This document shows positions 13,237-24,727 of a stretch of DNA of 37,348 nucleotides, piece after piece (positions within the stretch are counted from its first letter, which is position 1; every line of letters begins with the position of its first letter). The DNA lies in NCBI GenBank assembly GCA_023231475.1, contig JALJEE010000210.1, positions 1-37,348 of the forward strand, in the 5' to 3' direction. Origin of the DNA: Seison nebaliae. Its lineage: Eukaryota; Rotifera; Pararotatoria; Seisonacea; Seisonidae. A program made the position numbers and the translations under genes. A model generated the notes under the pieces. The model worked only from the letters and a program-made list of their open reading frames with translations, had not been told where the DNA came from and searched no databases.

Positions 13237-15414
13237 TTAGTTTGATGAACGCTTCCATAAGATCAAATAACCAGATGAATCACCGGTAATTATCTCACCT
13301 TCAGTATAACTACAACTGATAGCTGTGACAATGACATTTCTTCTCGTATTGTGGAATTGGGTGGAATTATTATTTGTAATTTCACTCAAAGAAATTTCAT
13401 CTGTTGTTCTTCCATCACTCTCACCGTCACTTTCGTTTACAATATTATTCGGATGAGAATCATTTTCATCCAACTCAGTTTTATTTACATCTTCATCTTC
13501 TTCTTTCTTCACCTTTTCTACTTCTTTATTATCAATATATTTATTCTCATCCATTTTCGACATTAACCTATATCGATGAATCATTGTGGATTTCTGATAA
13601 TCGCCTAATAGATCGATAAGATAGAAACAATTATCACAACTACCAGTAACAACACAAGCAGTTGATTGAAGAATATTAGAACTAAATTGATTTTGTTGAC
13701 TTGGTGGATGGAGGAGAGGACAGAAAACGGCAGAGATCGGTCGACTCGTTATCGAAGTGAGTGGGAAGAATTTGCATAGATTTAGAATTCTTTTAGAATT
13801 TGACGTTTTATTTGGAGAGACAGACGAGGAGAGATACATGTCACGTTTCGGTTTGAAATGGTTACCGAATTTTACTGATAAGAATTGAGGTAATTTCTTC
13901 GTTGTGGAAAGTTGATTAGTTGTCGAGAATTGTGATGAGTTGTTAATCATAAATAAATATAAACCACAATAACGATATAAATTCGCTGCGTTGCAACTAA
14001 TTCCAATGAGAAGATATGGAGCTGTTGCCGTCGATTGATTTTGATGTTGATGACATTGATTATTCATCGGTCGTAATTGATTAAGTTGAGTTGGACAACG
14101 TTTCGATTCGAGAGTTGTGATGGATAAAATGTTTTGTAGTTTTAAGGAAAGGAAATCATAAATTGAATAAGTTCTCGTTGATAATATCATTCCAGTTGAT
14201 GAATTAATTATAACCAAATATAAATAACCGACCGAACTACCACACCACCAATGTAGAATGTTATCAGTGATGATGGAAGAGAATGTACACACATTTAATA
14301 TATTCTCTTTCGAACTATTCTCCAAATGAAGTGAGTCAACTAGTTTGCCAGTAGAAATATTATAAATTTGTACGTGACACGTACAATTACCACAAATCAG
14401 TAGATTATTATTATCTGGAAATAATGAACAACAATTAATTCCGTTTTTTGATGTAAATTGATGAAAAGTTATCGACGTGGAAATCGGTTTTCGATAAATA
14501 TGAGAATGTTGTGCAGTTTTTAAACTTTTTTCTTGAGCATAATCTTTCACACATTTCGTCTCATCCACAATAATTCGAATACATTTCATTTCATTAATCA
14601 TCCAAACACGTATCGTATTATCGATCGATGATGAAATAATAAAGTCGTTAGCATTCGACCATCTGATACAAGTAATTTCTTCTGAATGACCAGACAATCT
14701 TCCACAATGTGTTAATTCTTTCTTCCCTTCAATATCCATTAAATGGATATTTCCGTTCGATTGACTGACAGCTAACAAGTTCGTAGAAGTATTAGCAAAT
14801 TGAATGGATGTTATACAAAATAAATTATCTAATTTATCATTTTCTTTTGTTTTCGTTTTATTATTAATCGTATCGTCTATCAATAAAATTGAATATTTTT
14901 TATATTTATAAATTTTCTGTAGTTCTTGTTTCCTTCTCATCATTTGGGCTGAATGCATTGCAATTGCATCAATTTCTGATCGTCTCTTATTGTTATTATT
15001 ATTATTATTATTTAAATCTGATAGAACTGATGGCGAATATCGATTATATGACGAATTCTTCGTTAATGAAGAAGAATGATGTTGAGAACTGGAAAAACTG
15101 ATAAGACTCATCGAATCCATATTCTCAATTCTCAAACGATTTCCTTCATATTGATCCATTAAAATTCTTTTACGCAATTGAAAATATTTTCGTCTATTTA
15201 TCAATAATTTTTCATTCATTTCTTGACCGTTCTCGTTGTGAGAGATGTCACATACTTTCTGTATCATCAATGATCGTCTTTTCATATACATCTGACGGAA
15301 TTCGGGTTGATGTCGGAAACGAATTGCATTGAATCGTGCATCCAGAGACAAAATTGCTTGATTCACATTATTTGGAGAAGATTGTCTCAACTTCGTGTCA
15401 CTTGTCCTAAACAT
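13237..15414 (-). CDS. WDR13: WDR13-like WD40-repeat protein, single exon
   Basis: 725 aa without introns. The N-terminal region has the WDR13 signature: LSLDARFNAIRF, PEFRQMYMKRRS, YFQLRKRILMDQYEG. WD repeats follow with recognisable blades (SGHSEEITCIRW, FIISSSIDNTIRVW, NNNLLICGNCTCHVQIYNIS, STACVVTGSCDNCFYLIDL, EIITGDSSGYLILWKR). It is longer than vertebrate WDR13 (about 485 aa) because of low-complexity insertions, including an Asn run encoded by 14996-15013 and a charged linker before the last blade. Vertebrate WDR13 is a nuclear protein linked to nuclear-receptor/HDAC regulation; the molecular role here is unknown. Its stop is only 9 bp from the stop of the convergent protease gene. Confidence 0.92.
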   Translation of the reverse strand: MFRTSDTKLRQSSPNNVNQAILSLDARFNAIRFRHQPEFRQMYMKRRSLMIQKVCDISHNENGQEMNEKLLINRRKYFQLRKRILMDQYEGNRLRIENMDSMSLISFSSSQHHSSSLTKNSSYNRYSPSVLSDLNNNNNNNNKRRSEIDAIAMHSAQMMRRKQELQKIYKYKKYSILLIDDTINNKTKTKENDKLDNLFCITSIQFANTSTNLLAVSQSNGNIHLMDIEGKKELTHCGRLSGHSEEITCIRWSNANDFIISSSIDNTIRVWMINEMKCIRIIVDETKCVKDYAQEKSLKTAQHSHIYRKPISTSITFHQFTSKNGINCCSLFPDNNNLLICGNCTCHVQIYNISTGKLVDSLHLENSSKENILNVCTFSSIITDNILHWWCGSSVGYLYLVIINSSTGMILSTRTYSIYDFLSLKLQNILSITTLESKRCPTQLNQLRPMNNQCHQHQNQSTATAPYLLIGISCNAANLYRYCGLYLFMINNSSQFSTTNQLSTTKKLPQFLSVKFGNHFKPKRDMYLSSSVSPNKTSNSKRILNLCKFFPLTSITSRPISAVFCPLLHPPSQQNQFSSNILQSTACVVTGSCDNCFYLIDLLGDYQKSTMIHRYRLMSKMDENKYIDNKEVEKVKKEEDEDVNKTELDENDSHPNNIVNESDGESDGRTTDEISLSEITNNNSTQFHNTRRNVIVTAISCSYTEGEIITGDSSGYLILWKRSSN

Positions 15415-15772
15415 TATTTAAAATCAATGACTCGAACAATTCTATTTGGTTTATTCAGCAAGTTCAATTTTCTTCACTTATCAACAAAGCCAACAAATCA
15501 TGATACTTATCATCTCACAAATATTTTAATTCATAGAAATATTAATTCTTTTACTACTTCCACATTACGCCATGGATTAATATGTATTTCCTAAACTTAT
15601 TATCATTATCGGGATAATGCTCAAAATTTACTTATGAACATTGGAAGAATAAATTATATGATTCCTAATACAACCTATCTCAAATAATATCTCCCGTCAA
15701 ATACAAAATAAAAACCCTTGTTATTTGAAATATTTTATTATTTCAGTCGGTTGCTTAGCAACGGAAATAAAA
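15415..15772. promoter_or_regulatory. Bidirectional promoter region, WDR13 (-) / tectonic (+)
   Basis: 358 bp between the two ATGs of divergent genes. No other gene was seen. It contains the X-box described separately. Confidence 0.5.
15750..15762 (+). promoter_or_regulatory. RFX X-box, perfect palindrome GTTGCTTAGCAAC
   Basis: Two perfect 6-bp half sites GTTGCT/AGCAAC separated by one base match the RFX consensus RYYRYY-N(1-3)-RRNRAC. The site lies 10 bp before the predicted ATG of a tectonic gene. RFX factors drive ciliary genes in animals, often through X-boxes close to the start. The sequence and spacing are seen; binding is inferred. Confidence 0.7.
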
Positions 15773-17530
15773 ATGATTTACAGAATCTTAACTTTTTGGT
15801 ATCTGGCTATTTCAATAGGATTGGTAATATTCCTAATATCGTTCTCTCAATTTCCCGTAAAATTGTGGTACCACAATTTATGCACAACTGCACCAAACAA
15901 TGTGCTATGCATTCAATGGCATCGACGTTAATTCATTCTTTTTCCTTCTAATAATTTTTATTATTTCAATAGAAAATGGTATTTTTTTACAAAGTTCTTC
16001 TCCGATATATCAGGTGAGAGATGATCTTTCGATAATTCCTCCCCCTCAAACTCGAGAAACCATTAATTTTTATAAAGTTTGAATAGTTTATTGAACAATA
16101 CTGAACCATTTAATTTAATGAATAGCAAAATGTTCCTGTTTTAACGACGATAAAAAATGATTTATGGACATTGCCATTCTGTGCTAAGAAGATTCCTAAT
16201 GGTTAGTATTCATGAAGGTTGTTTGGAAACTACTAATTTTTGAAGAGTTTCTAAATGATAAAGAATTCGATTGCAACTTAATTGTTAATCCAAAGTTCGA
16301 CTTACAATCGTTAAGGAGACAAAAGAACATAGACAAAGATGAAACTCAGACAATTTGTAAGAATGGAATTGATACAATCAAGTGTGAAGATATTGATATG
16401 ATTTATGTAAATAAAGTTAGTAAATGATAATTCGAAATGATTTTCATTAATCCCTTATGTAAGATGATATTTGAATTTGTTTATGAAATTCCAACAAATT
16501 GTGACGAATCAATGATCAGATTATTAACAGTATTCATAAGTACTGTTAACACGATTCAAAGTAAAATCAAGATACGATATCAATGGAGATTACGAAGATC
16601 TATTCGACCGAATGTTAAATTTAATTATTATTCTTACATCATCTAATAAATTAACGATAGTTTGAAATTTTAGACAACGAGTCCATAACTCCTATTTATG
16701 GATATAATGATTTCGATAAGATTAAAATTGGTTATGTAGAATCGAATAAACAAATTGATTATGTTGATCAGTTTATTTCAATTTAATCTAATATAATAAT
16801 TCTTTAAACTATTAAAAATTCTTTTAATTTTATTTAGAAATTCACAAACGATTTATTCTCATCTTCGTCTTCCAACATGCAATAACGAATGTTTGTTAGA
16901 TGATACGAAAATTGTGAAATTTAATCAAAATTTGGAAGAGAATTGCAAAGTTCAAATTCAATTGGAGAATGAAAATTGTCGATTATTACAATGGAGAATG
17001 AGTAATTGGAAGAAGTGTCTTCCATCGTCATTATCCAAATGGTCTCCTCATATAAGTACCATCATTGATGACATGATTACTCAGCGAAAATCTAACTCTG
17101 AAATTAGTCAATTCATTTGGTTGCCTATAGTCAATAAGCCATACCTCAACAAACCTATCGTTTAATTTTTTTTATTCAATTATCATTTCATTATTTACTT
17201 AAGTATGATAGTGTATCAAAGACATGTTCGAATGTGGCAACGAAACAAAACTTACAAATTTTTTACATAAAAATTGGAATAGCACCCAATATCATCAATA
17301 AAATATTTGCTGCTGTATATTCGATGGATCGTTTGGAAGAGGTTGTTTGTACGAATTCTATTTGTAACTTCTTCAAAACGAATTCCGTATCATTCCATGA
17401 AATCAAAAATAACGGTGAAACAATCAAGAAAACAGCACTAACCACAATCATACAAGGACTACCCACAGATTTTTGGTTACCGTTCAACAATAGTAACGGA
17501 CCGATAATTCCAAGATTGTTCGAATTATAA
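15773..17530 (+). CDS. TCTN: Tectonic-family ciliary transition-zone protein
   Basis: Eight exons (15773-15926, 15973-16013, 16126-16201, 16246-16415, 16464-16560, 16674-16770, 16838-17159, 17204-17530) sum to 1284 nt, 427 aa. A hydrophobic N-terminus (FWYLAISIGLVIFLISF) is a signal peptide or anchor. The C-terminal half carries the tectonic pattern: GYNDFDKIKIGYVES (like the family PGYxxGxPL segment), VKFNQNLEENCKVQIQLE (like FGQNxxxGCxLxL), ENCRLLQWRM, then the beta-rich tail LQIFYIKIGIAPNIINKIFA and TALTTIIQGL..FWLPF. Tectonics act in the MKS/B9 module at the base of cilia. Identity is recognised from these patterns, and the N-terminal Cys-rich part is too divergent to help. Placement next to an X-box and the presence of dynein-2 DYNC2I2 in the same window fit a ciliary role. 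Two donors are not GTT (16014 GTG, 16561 GTA). Confidence 0.8.
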
Positions 17531-17724
17531 AACATATGAAATTAAATAGAAATTTTTATTTGTATCCGTCAAATATGATAATAAAATGTGATATGGAAAT
17601 ATTTGCATAATATTCGATTGAATTAAAATTTGCGACAAATACTGATAAAAAAAATTGTTCAACGAAACTGAACGAATAGATAAAAATTGAAGAAAGATTA
17701 AATAATATAAGTTCTCAAGATAAT

Positions 17725-17740
17725 GCATATATATATATAT
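17725..17740. repeat. (AT)n microsatellite
   Basis: Uninterrupted AT repeat just downstream of the convergent 3' ends of the tectonic gene and the PHF3/DIDO1-like gene. Confidence 0.85.
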
Positions 17741-17814
17741 GGATAGAAGAATTTGAATGAATGCAAATAGAAAACCGGATTCGACGACATTAAAAAAATT
17801 ATTTCTGTAAAATT

Positions 17815-20800
17815 TTACGATTTTCTTCTCCCATAATAACTTCTTCGATTGTTTGTATAAGAACGATTTTGCTCTTCGTGACTGTTATGATGATATGAAT
17901 GGTTTCTATTTGAACGATGATCATAATCATGATCATTATTTGAATGATGATTGTTAAAATTTTTATGTCTGGAATAATGATGATTTGGTTGCTGATTAGA
18001 GTTTATTTGATTAGAAATATCTCTTGTCCTTCTCTCGTTTGAATAGTGATAACTGGAATCATTATGATCCTGATGATGATGGTTAGTTTGAGGATTCTCA
18101 TGACGATGTTGATAATCATTAGGATGAAAATCTCGATCAAAACTTTTATTATTTATATTCTCCTCATGAGTTGCGTTATATCCATTATGATAATCATATG
18201 ATGACCTCTTATTTGTGGCAGTATCAACTGGGAAACTATTTCGAGGAGATACAGTTGAAGTAGGTAATAATGGTTGTCGGTTAAAGGTCGTGTTATTAGG
18301 CGGACTGTGGTAATTTAAATTAGGCTTCCCTTCATTCAAACTTAACAAAGGCGTTTTAGCAAAAGAAGATGAACCAGTTACAGAGGATGAAGGTGCAATT
18401 CTTTCATCTTTATCTTGAGAGAAATCAAGTTCTGAATTTATCCAATTTTGATTATTGTTGTCATGATGATTAAAATTATTATTAAGATTAACATCATTCT
18501 GATTAGACATTGGAATGTCGTTGTCAGATGTATTATTGAAGGTCGGTGGAAATTCAGCTAATCTAATAGAAGATGTTGGCTGATCAGAAAATCGACTATT
18601 CCTATCTTCATCGTTTGTTGTTAAAGAATTATCATCATTTTTATTTTTACTATCATCAACAGCATCACCACTACCACAATTCTCCTCTTCCACTTCACCC
18701 TCATTACTTTTATTTGTATCTTCATCTTTATTCTCTGCGTTTTGCTCCCAAGGCAATTCGCTAATGAAATTGAACAATTCAGCAACGAAAGCATGATGAC
18801 TCTCAAATCGAGCGACAGCTTCATTGAATAATTTCGTCACTTCTTCTTTATCTTTTGTCTTACGAATCTTTTCCTTATAATTATCCAATTCGATTCGTGC
18901 CGGATCCTCATCTTTCTCTTCCGTCTTCTCCATGACCGTATTCTGAACGAGAGGTTTTGGTCGTTTATAATCTGATTTATATTTTACAATTGCCACAATA
19001 AGAAGATCATCTCTCATTTTTCTTCTGGGAAGACCTTCACCATCATATGGAAGAAATGCGATTGGAGTTGTCTCTTCACCTCGTAATGGAATGAGATAAA
19101 TATCCTTTACTCCATGTTCATTCCAAACATCTGCCGAAATTACACCATTATTACCATGACTATGCAAATCATTAAAGATGGTATCATATGATTCCTTATT
19201 CGATTCTTTTACTATCAATTTCATTAACAACATTTCTCGCGATGCTGACACATTAATCTTTTCCAAATAATCTAACGCCGCTTTTTTTGGTAAACGACCG
19301 ATTAATTTGAGATCTAATGGACGACAACCTAACAAGGAATGACCTGCATCCATCGATCCTGATATGAGATGTGGACGACAGAAACATTTATCTCGATCTG
19401 TATAAATTAATTGAGCGAAAAATTTCCTCATTGGATCATCAGTTTGTTTTTGTTCTGTTGATAAATCATTCTTCATTTCTTCATCTTCATTTATTTGTTG
19501 ATCATCAGAATTTGATTGTTGATAATTCTTGTTATTTGACATTCTCCTATCTTCTTCACTATCTATCATTACGATATCTGAGGATTGATTGACGGTTTCT
19601 GGCATTGCAATAGTATTAGTAATAATGGAACCAGGAGTGGCAGTTGAATTTTTCTTTAATGAATCATTATCATCACTCAAAATAATTAGGGAATCATTTT
19701 TTGGATCTGTCTCTTCACTATTTTCGTTACAAATTCGACATCTTTCATCATAAATGTGACTATCATGTTCACTGGTTGTATCGGTTTTTGATGGTCTATT
19801 CTCATAGAACGGTGATCGAATTGGATGATTCTTCTTGTTTTTAATAATATTTTCGATAATGATATCTGGATCAGTATTAATTCCTTTTCTCGATTTATCT
19901 TTATCACTTCCAGATTTATTTAATAACATATTTGTTACTTTATTATTTGATCGATTGCTCTTATTATTCTCATTCTCATCGAATACTGGAGAAGATGAAT
20001 TACTATGAGATTTTTGTTTTTCATTCAAAGATAAAATAATAGTTAAGGCATCTTCACCTTCACGAGATCTTCTTCCAATTCTATCCTCATCATCCGTATC
20101 AACATCCTTCGGTAATTTCCCATGTTTCCTTTTCTTCTTCCTTTTAATCTTCAATTCATTCTTCTTGTTTGAAATAGGAATGACATCACTACCATTCTCC
20201 TCATCATCCGATGACGAAGAAGACGACGAACCAGAAGAACTAGATGACGATGAACCAGACGATGATGATGACGAACCATCAGAACCGGAAGACGATGATG
20301 AACTGGAAACAAGATCGACCACTTTCGGTAAAATCTTCACTTTCAAATTATCTAAACTCTCATCGATATTTGGACGAACATCTCCAAAATTTACTTCAAT
20401 CAATTTTCCTTTCACTTCACGAACAACGGTAGCATTATTCTCTTTCGATGCCTTCTCCCATCCTTTAATCACTTTATTCGTCTCCTCTTTCCTCCACTCC
20501 TTCAATTCTTTACTCGCCAAATCTTGAGGTGTCATCTGGACTAAATCATTCCAAGGAATTTTCTCTTGGAGAATATTTCGGAATAATGTATCGTTCCTTC
20601 TATCCTTCATATTGGAAGCTAAAGTACGATAATGAAAACTTGCTTTCGCTTTATCATACGTCTCATATAAAGCCGTTTCAATATGTTCAGACACTCTCTC
20701 AATATGAGCGATCGTTCGGAATGATAATGGAAATGGATCATTCGCTTCTAATTCATTCACTCGATCTGATAGTTTTCCAAAAAATTGTTTCCTTATCGTT

Positions 20801-22077
20801 TGCCGATATTCATCAATATGAGTCGATTTTTTATGTTTAATAGTGGGAGAATTTGTGTGGGAGATCTCTTGGATCTTTCTCGGTGTCTTCTTCTGCAGCG
20901 GATAAATGACAAATAAAGAATTCTTATATAAAAATTGCACAATAATTCTCGCGATTTTTGTTAATGATAAATTGCCTGAAATCGGAATTTCTTGTTGAAT
21001 GATTTCTCGTACACATCGTTTGATTGGAATTTCATCATTGAAAACATACATATTCTCCAGAACGAATTGAGTTGATTTAAAAAACGAAACGAATTCCGTT
21101 AAACTCCTTTTCACATACTTCTCCAAACATTCTCTCGAACAATATCTTGATGTTAATGGATCATTGATCGTGGTCTCCATCACTCCCGAACAACTATCGA
21201 GAACACATTTCGTTTTAATAATTTTAGGTTTTTTCGGTACTTCTGGTTGAATATCGTAGAAATGATAGGAATAACTGTTCAAATTCTTAAAATCAATTTT
21301 CTTCTTTCGTGTTGTGGGACATGTGTACGATTGTTCTTTATATTTGCTCTCACCTTTTTTATTTTCATTATCAAGACGAATCTCCTTAATCTGATGAGTC
21401 TTTTTCTCCTCGACACTCTTCCTCTTATTACTAACGGGATGACGAAGCTGTTGCTCCTCATCATCAGTGACAACAAATCCTTTTAAATCATTCGTCTGTT
21501 TCAATGTTCGATTCTTTGAAAATTTCTTATCCTCTTTTATCTTAGGACTCATGTCCATTTCATCACTCTTCAATTCCGTTATTTTGAATGTGATGTTATT
21601 GGATGGTTTCTCCACGGCAGAAGTTCTTCCATTATCAATTCGTACAATCAATCGAATATTATTTTCATTCACATAATCTCTTAAAATTCAAAATTTTATT
21701 TTTTTTTCTCAAATACAAAATGGTACTAACTGCATCAATCGATTGCATTGTTGCACAACGGCATCATATGATAGCCGTTTTTTATTTGAGACATTCGCTT
21801 CTCGCAACTTCTCCGTCAAAATCATTCTCAAACTATCTTTATTATTGTAGTCTTCATTCTTTATCATTTTTGACCATCGATTCGTCTCCACACATATCGG
21901 ACAATTCCACGTTTCCGCTCTCTTCTCCAACAGATGTCCTTCCGATTCTGTCAATCCTACACAATCACCATGATACCATTCGTTACATCCATCACATGTT
22001 ATCATAAACTTTCTTTCCCATGGTGCTCGACAGTAGCACCAAAGGACGTTGTCGTCCTCACTCTCTGAATATCTCAT
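17815..22077 (-). CDS. PHD + TFIIS-M + SPOC protein, PHF3/DIDO1 family
   Basis: Two exons, 22077-21731 and 21679-17815 (4212 nt, 1403 aa), joined across a 51-bp GTT...AAG intron. Domains in order: a C4HC3 PHD finger at about 12-65 (WCYCRAPWERKFMITCDGC, EWYHGDCVGLTE, CPIC); a small Cys pair module CVLDSCSG...RYCSRECLEKY at about 272-308, like the one in DIDO1; a TFIIS central domain at about 403-512 (YRQTIRKQFFGKL, RTLASNMKDRRN); a Ser/acidic tract at about 572-608; and a SPOC domain at about 862-1017 (RPLDLKLIGRLPKKAALDYL, KDIYLIPL). The tail is Asn/His-rich and low complexity. The family binds RNA polymerase II (SPOC reads phosphorylated CTD in PHF3; the PHD of DIDO1 reads H3K4me3). The domain order is diagnostic of the family, but which vertebrate paralogue it matches cannot be said. 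Confidence 0.92.
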
Positions 22078-22517
22078 CGTAGTGAGTTGGAGAATATATG
22101 AAGAAAAACCTTAATTTTCTGATAAGAATAAATAAATGGAGAAGAATATTAAAGACAAGTCAAATTTTAGTAAGATGTAAGAATTTTATGTTCGAATATC
22201 TGAAGTTATTTAGATAGAGCATCAAAATTCTAAAATTTTAAATCTTTCACATTTAAATTATAGTTGAATTTAAAAGAATTCCTCCTAGATTCCAATTTAC
22301 ATGATGAAACTGTTCCTACCAGCTCCTCCAGAAAAATGGCGGCAACAATAGAAATCCTCTTTAAATTATTCCATTCCACTAATCGAACGGACACGTCCTT
22401 TCTATAATAACTCCTAATACTTGATTGACACTTTGGCTAAAAGAGGAAATGGAAAATAGATAAAACAAACTTTCTGGACTACTGAATGGAGAATTCGATT
22501 TTAATCTTCTTTTCATT
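22078..22517. other. Intergenic upstream of PHF3/DIDO1-like gene
   Basis: AT-rich; no coding frame or repeat recognised. It should contain the promoter of the minus-strand gene. Confidence 0.5.
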
Positions 22518-23277
22518 TTAATGAATTGTTATGAAGACGCATTTGAATTTTCTCACATGAACAAATTCCTTAAAAATTCCAGCAGTCAATCTCTCTGTAT
22601 ACGTAAGAATAATAAATTGAAATAATAATGAACAGTCATCATCATCCTCAAATTGACCTATTGGAATAGAATGATGAGGAACATATGTGTTCGTTGGAGG
22701 AATGGAAGATATGGACAAATTGACGTTCGATTATTTTACAACATTTTATTATTCGACAACTGAAATTTCGTTAGTTTCAACTATTCGTTGCAACTTCTTT
22801 TTTATGGAAGCGTCAATTAACTGTAATCTCAGATTTTCCACTTTTTCGTCTATGAACTGAGAAAAGGATTGAATGAGGAAGATAGATAGAGATAGGAAAT
22901 AAGAGAAAAGATTAGAAAAGAAAAAAGTACTGGGGTATTTCTCAATAAATGGATTTCCCACCGATTGATTGAATTGATAATTTAAAATAATTTTATTCAA
23001 TAATTTCCCTTTCAATTCTCAATCGATTTTCTATCCAAATCAAAATAGTTTATTAAGTTAAAAACATTTTCTCAATTTTTACCATTTGAAGAGTGTGAAA
23101 CGAATCCAAAAAACGAATCGAACAAAGGACATTTCTATTTGAACCCATCGAGCAATAGAATTGGATGGAAGATAGAAATATATCTTCCAAACTTGCCCAA
23201 ACGCACATCAACCTTTCTCCCCCAAAACGTCCAATTGAAGATACGAGAGAGAATACAAAGAAAAAGTTAGTATGCAA
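22518..23277 (-). CDS. Possible small unidentified gene(s)
   Basis: Several short frames with coding character but no secure model. The best is an acceptor near 22850-22862 followed by EKVENLRLQLIDASIKKK and ending NEISVVE at 22749, next to an AATAAA-like signal. A possible upstream exon reads NQSVGNPFIEKYP (about 22930-22980). A separate stretch at 22518-22718 (GQFEDDDDCSLLF, RLTAGIFKEFVHVRKF) follows an AG. I recognise no family, and the exon phases cannot be fixed by eye. Part may be UTR. Confidence 0.25.
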
Positions 23278-23614
23278 TAATCAACACAGACGAACAACAG
23301 TTTATAGGAGAATAAATTTTAAATGAATAAAATGAAAGAATACAATTCACATCTCCTCATACACACAAACACACGAATTAATATAGTCCATAGTTCAATG
23401 TAATTTAACAGGGAAAAACGTGTTCAGTTCGAAAAACATTTCATGGATCGAAAAAAGATAATATCTTTCGTAAACATTTCATAGACGATTGATCATTAGT
23501 AGATTGTATATAAAATTAATACGCATCAATCCTCGTTCCCAATATTCAAATTCAAAATTTTAGCTTTATTTTCATAAATAAAGTTAGTGAAGTATATTCG
23601 TACACATAAGAGAG

Positions 23615-24025
23615 ATGACAGAATCGGAAAGTGGACATACCATTGTCCTATTGCAGAATGATGAAGCGATGAGTAGCCGGACATATTTGGATTTCAATTC
23701 ACAGAGAGAATGTTTCGAAGGATTGTGTAAGATGTTCGAAGAGACGTTGAAGATTCAATTACCTGATTCTCGATCGATTACATATAATATTGCTGAATTA
23801 TTTGATTTTCTCGATCATTTCTATGATGTCGGATGTTTAACGTTAAATTTTTATTTGTATTTTATCAAAAAGAAACTATTTAATTGAAATCTTCTTTTCT
23901 ATCCTTTTCATTCAATCAGTTTATCCAAAGGTACAACATATCAACCAAAGAATCGTTCATGGTTAAAAGAAAAAATTTATTTGATGTTGAGACAACAATT
24001 GTCGAAAGAAGAAGAAACTAAATAA
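23615..24025 (+). CDS. ERH: Enhancer of rudimentary homologue (ERH)
   Basis: Exons 23615-23841 and 23920-24025 with a 78-bp intron give 110 aa, close to the usual 102-104. Conserved ERH sequence runs throughout: SGHTIVLLQ, SRTYLDFNSQRECFEGLCKM, SITYNIAELFDFLDHFYDV, then TTYQPKNRSWLKEKIYLMLR. ERH is a small nuclear dimer involved in mRNA processing, piRNA/microRNA processing complexes and pyrimidine metabolism genetics. A six-residue extension at the N-terminus (MTESES) precedes the family start. It converges on HINT1 with 96 bp between stops. Confidence 0.97.
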
Positions 24026-24121
24026 AATGAAGATTTTTTATTCAATTAAATTCCTTTCGATGTCATTCATTGTTTTCCTTAACATCACTTATTCTCATCT
24101 TATTTATCGGCTCGAATGAAA

Positions 24122-24566
<445 letters not shown>

Positions 24567-24673
24567 TTTGAGTTTTAGAAAGAATTTTCTTTTTCTTATG
24601 CCAATCATTCGAATTTAGTCTATTGTTATAATGACGTAAAACTGTGAAATATTATGAGAGATTGACAAGACGG

Positions 24674-24684
24674 ATCTTAGCAAC
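24674..24684 (+). promoter_or_regulatory. Possible degenerate X-box in HINT1/DYNC2I2 promoter
   Basis: ATCTTAGCAAC shares CTTAGCAAC with the perfect X-box at 15754-15762 and lies 43 bp before the DYNC2I2 ATG. The left half site is poor, so it is only a candidate RFX half site. Confidence 0.35.
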
Positions 24685-24727
24685 AAATTCTGGTAACTAA
24701 TAGGAACAATAAATTTTTCAAGGAAAT

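Noticed and set aside
20165-20527. Acidic frame on the + strand full of Asp/Glu/Pro
   Set aside because: It is the reverse complement of the Ser-rich tract of the PHF3/DIDO1-like gene; (TCN/AGN)n Ser codons read as Asp/Glu on the other strand.
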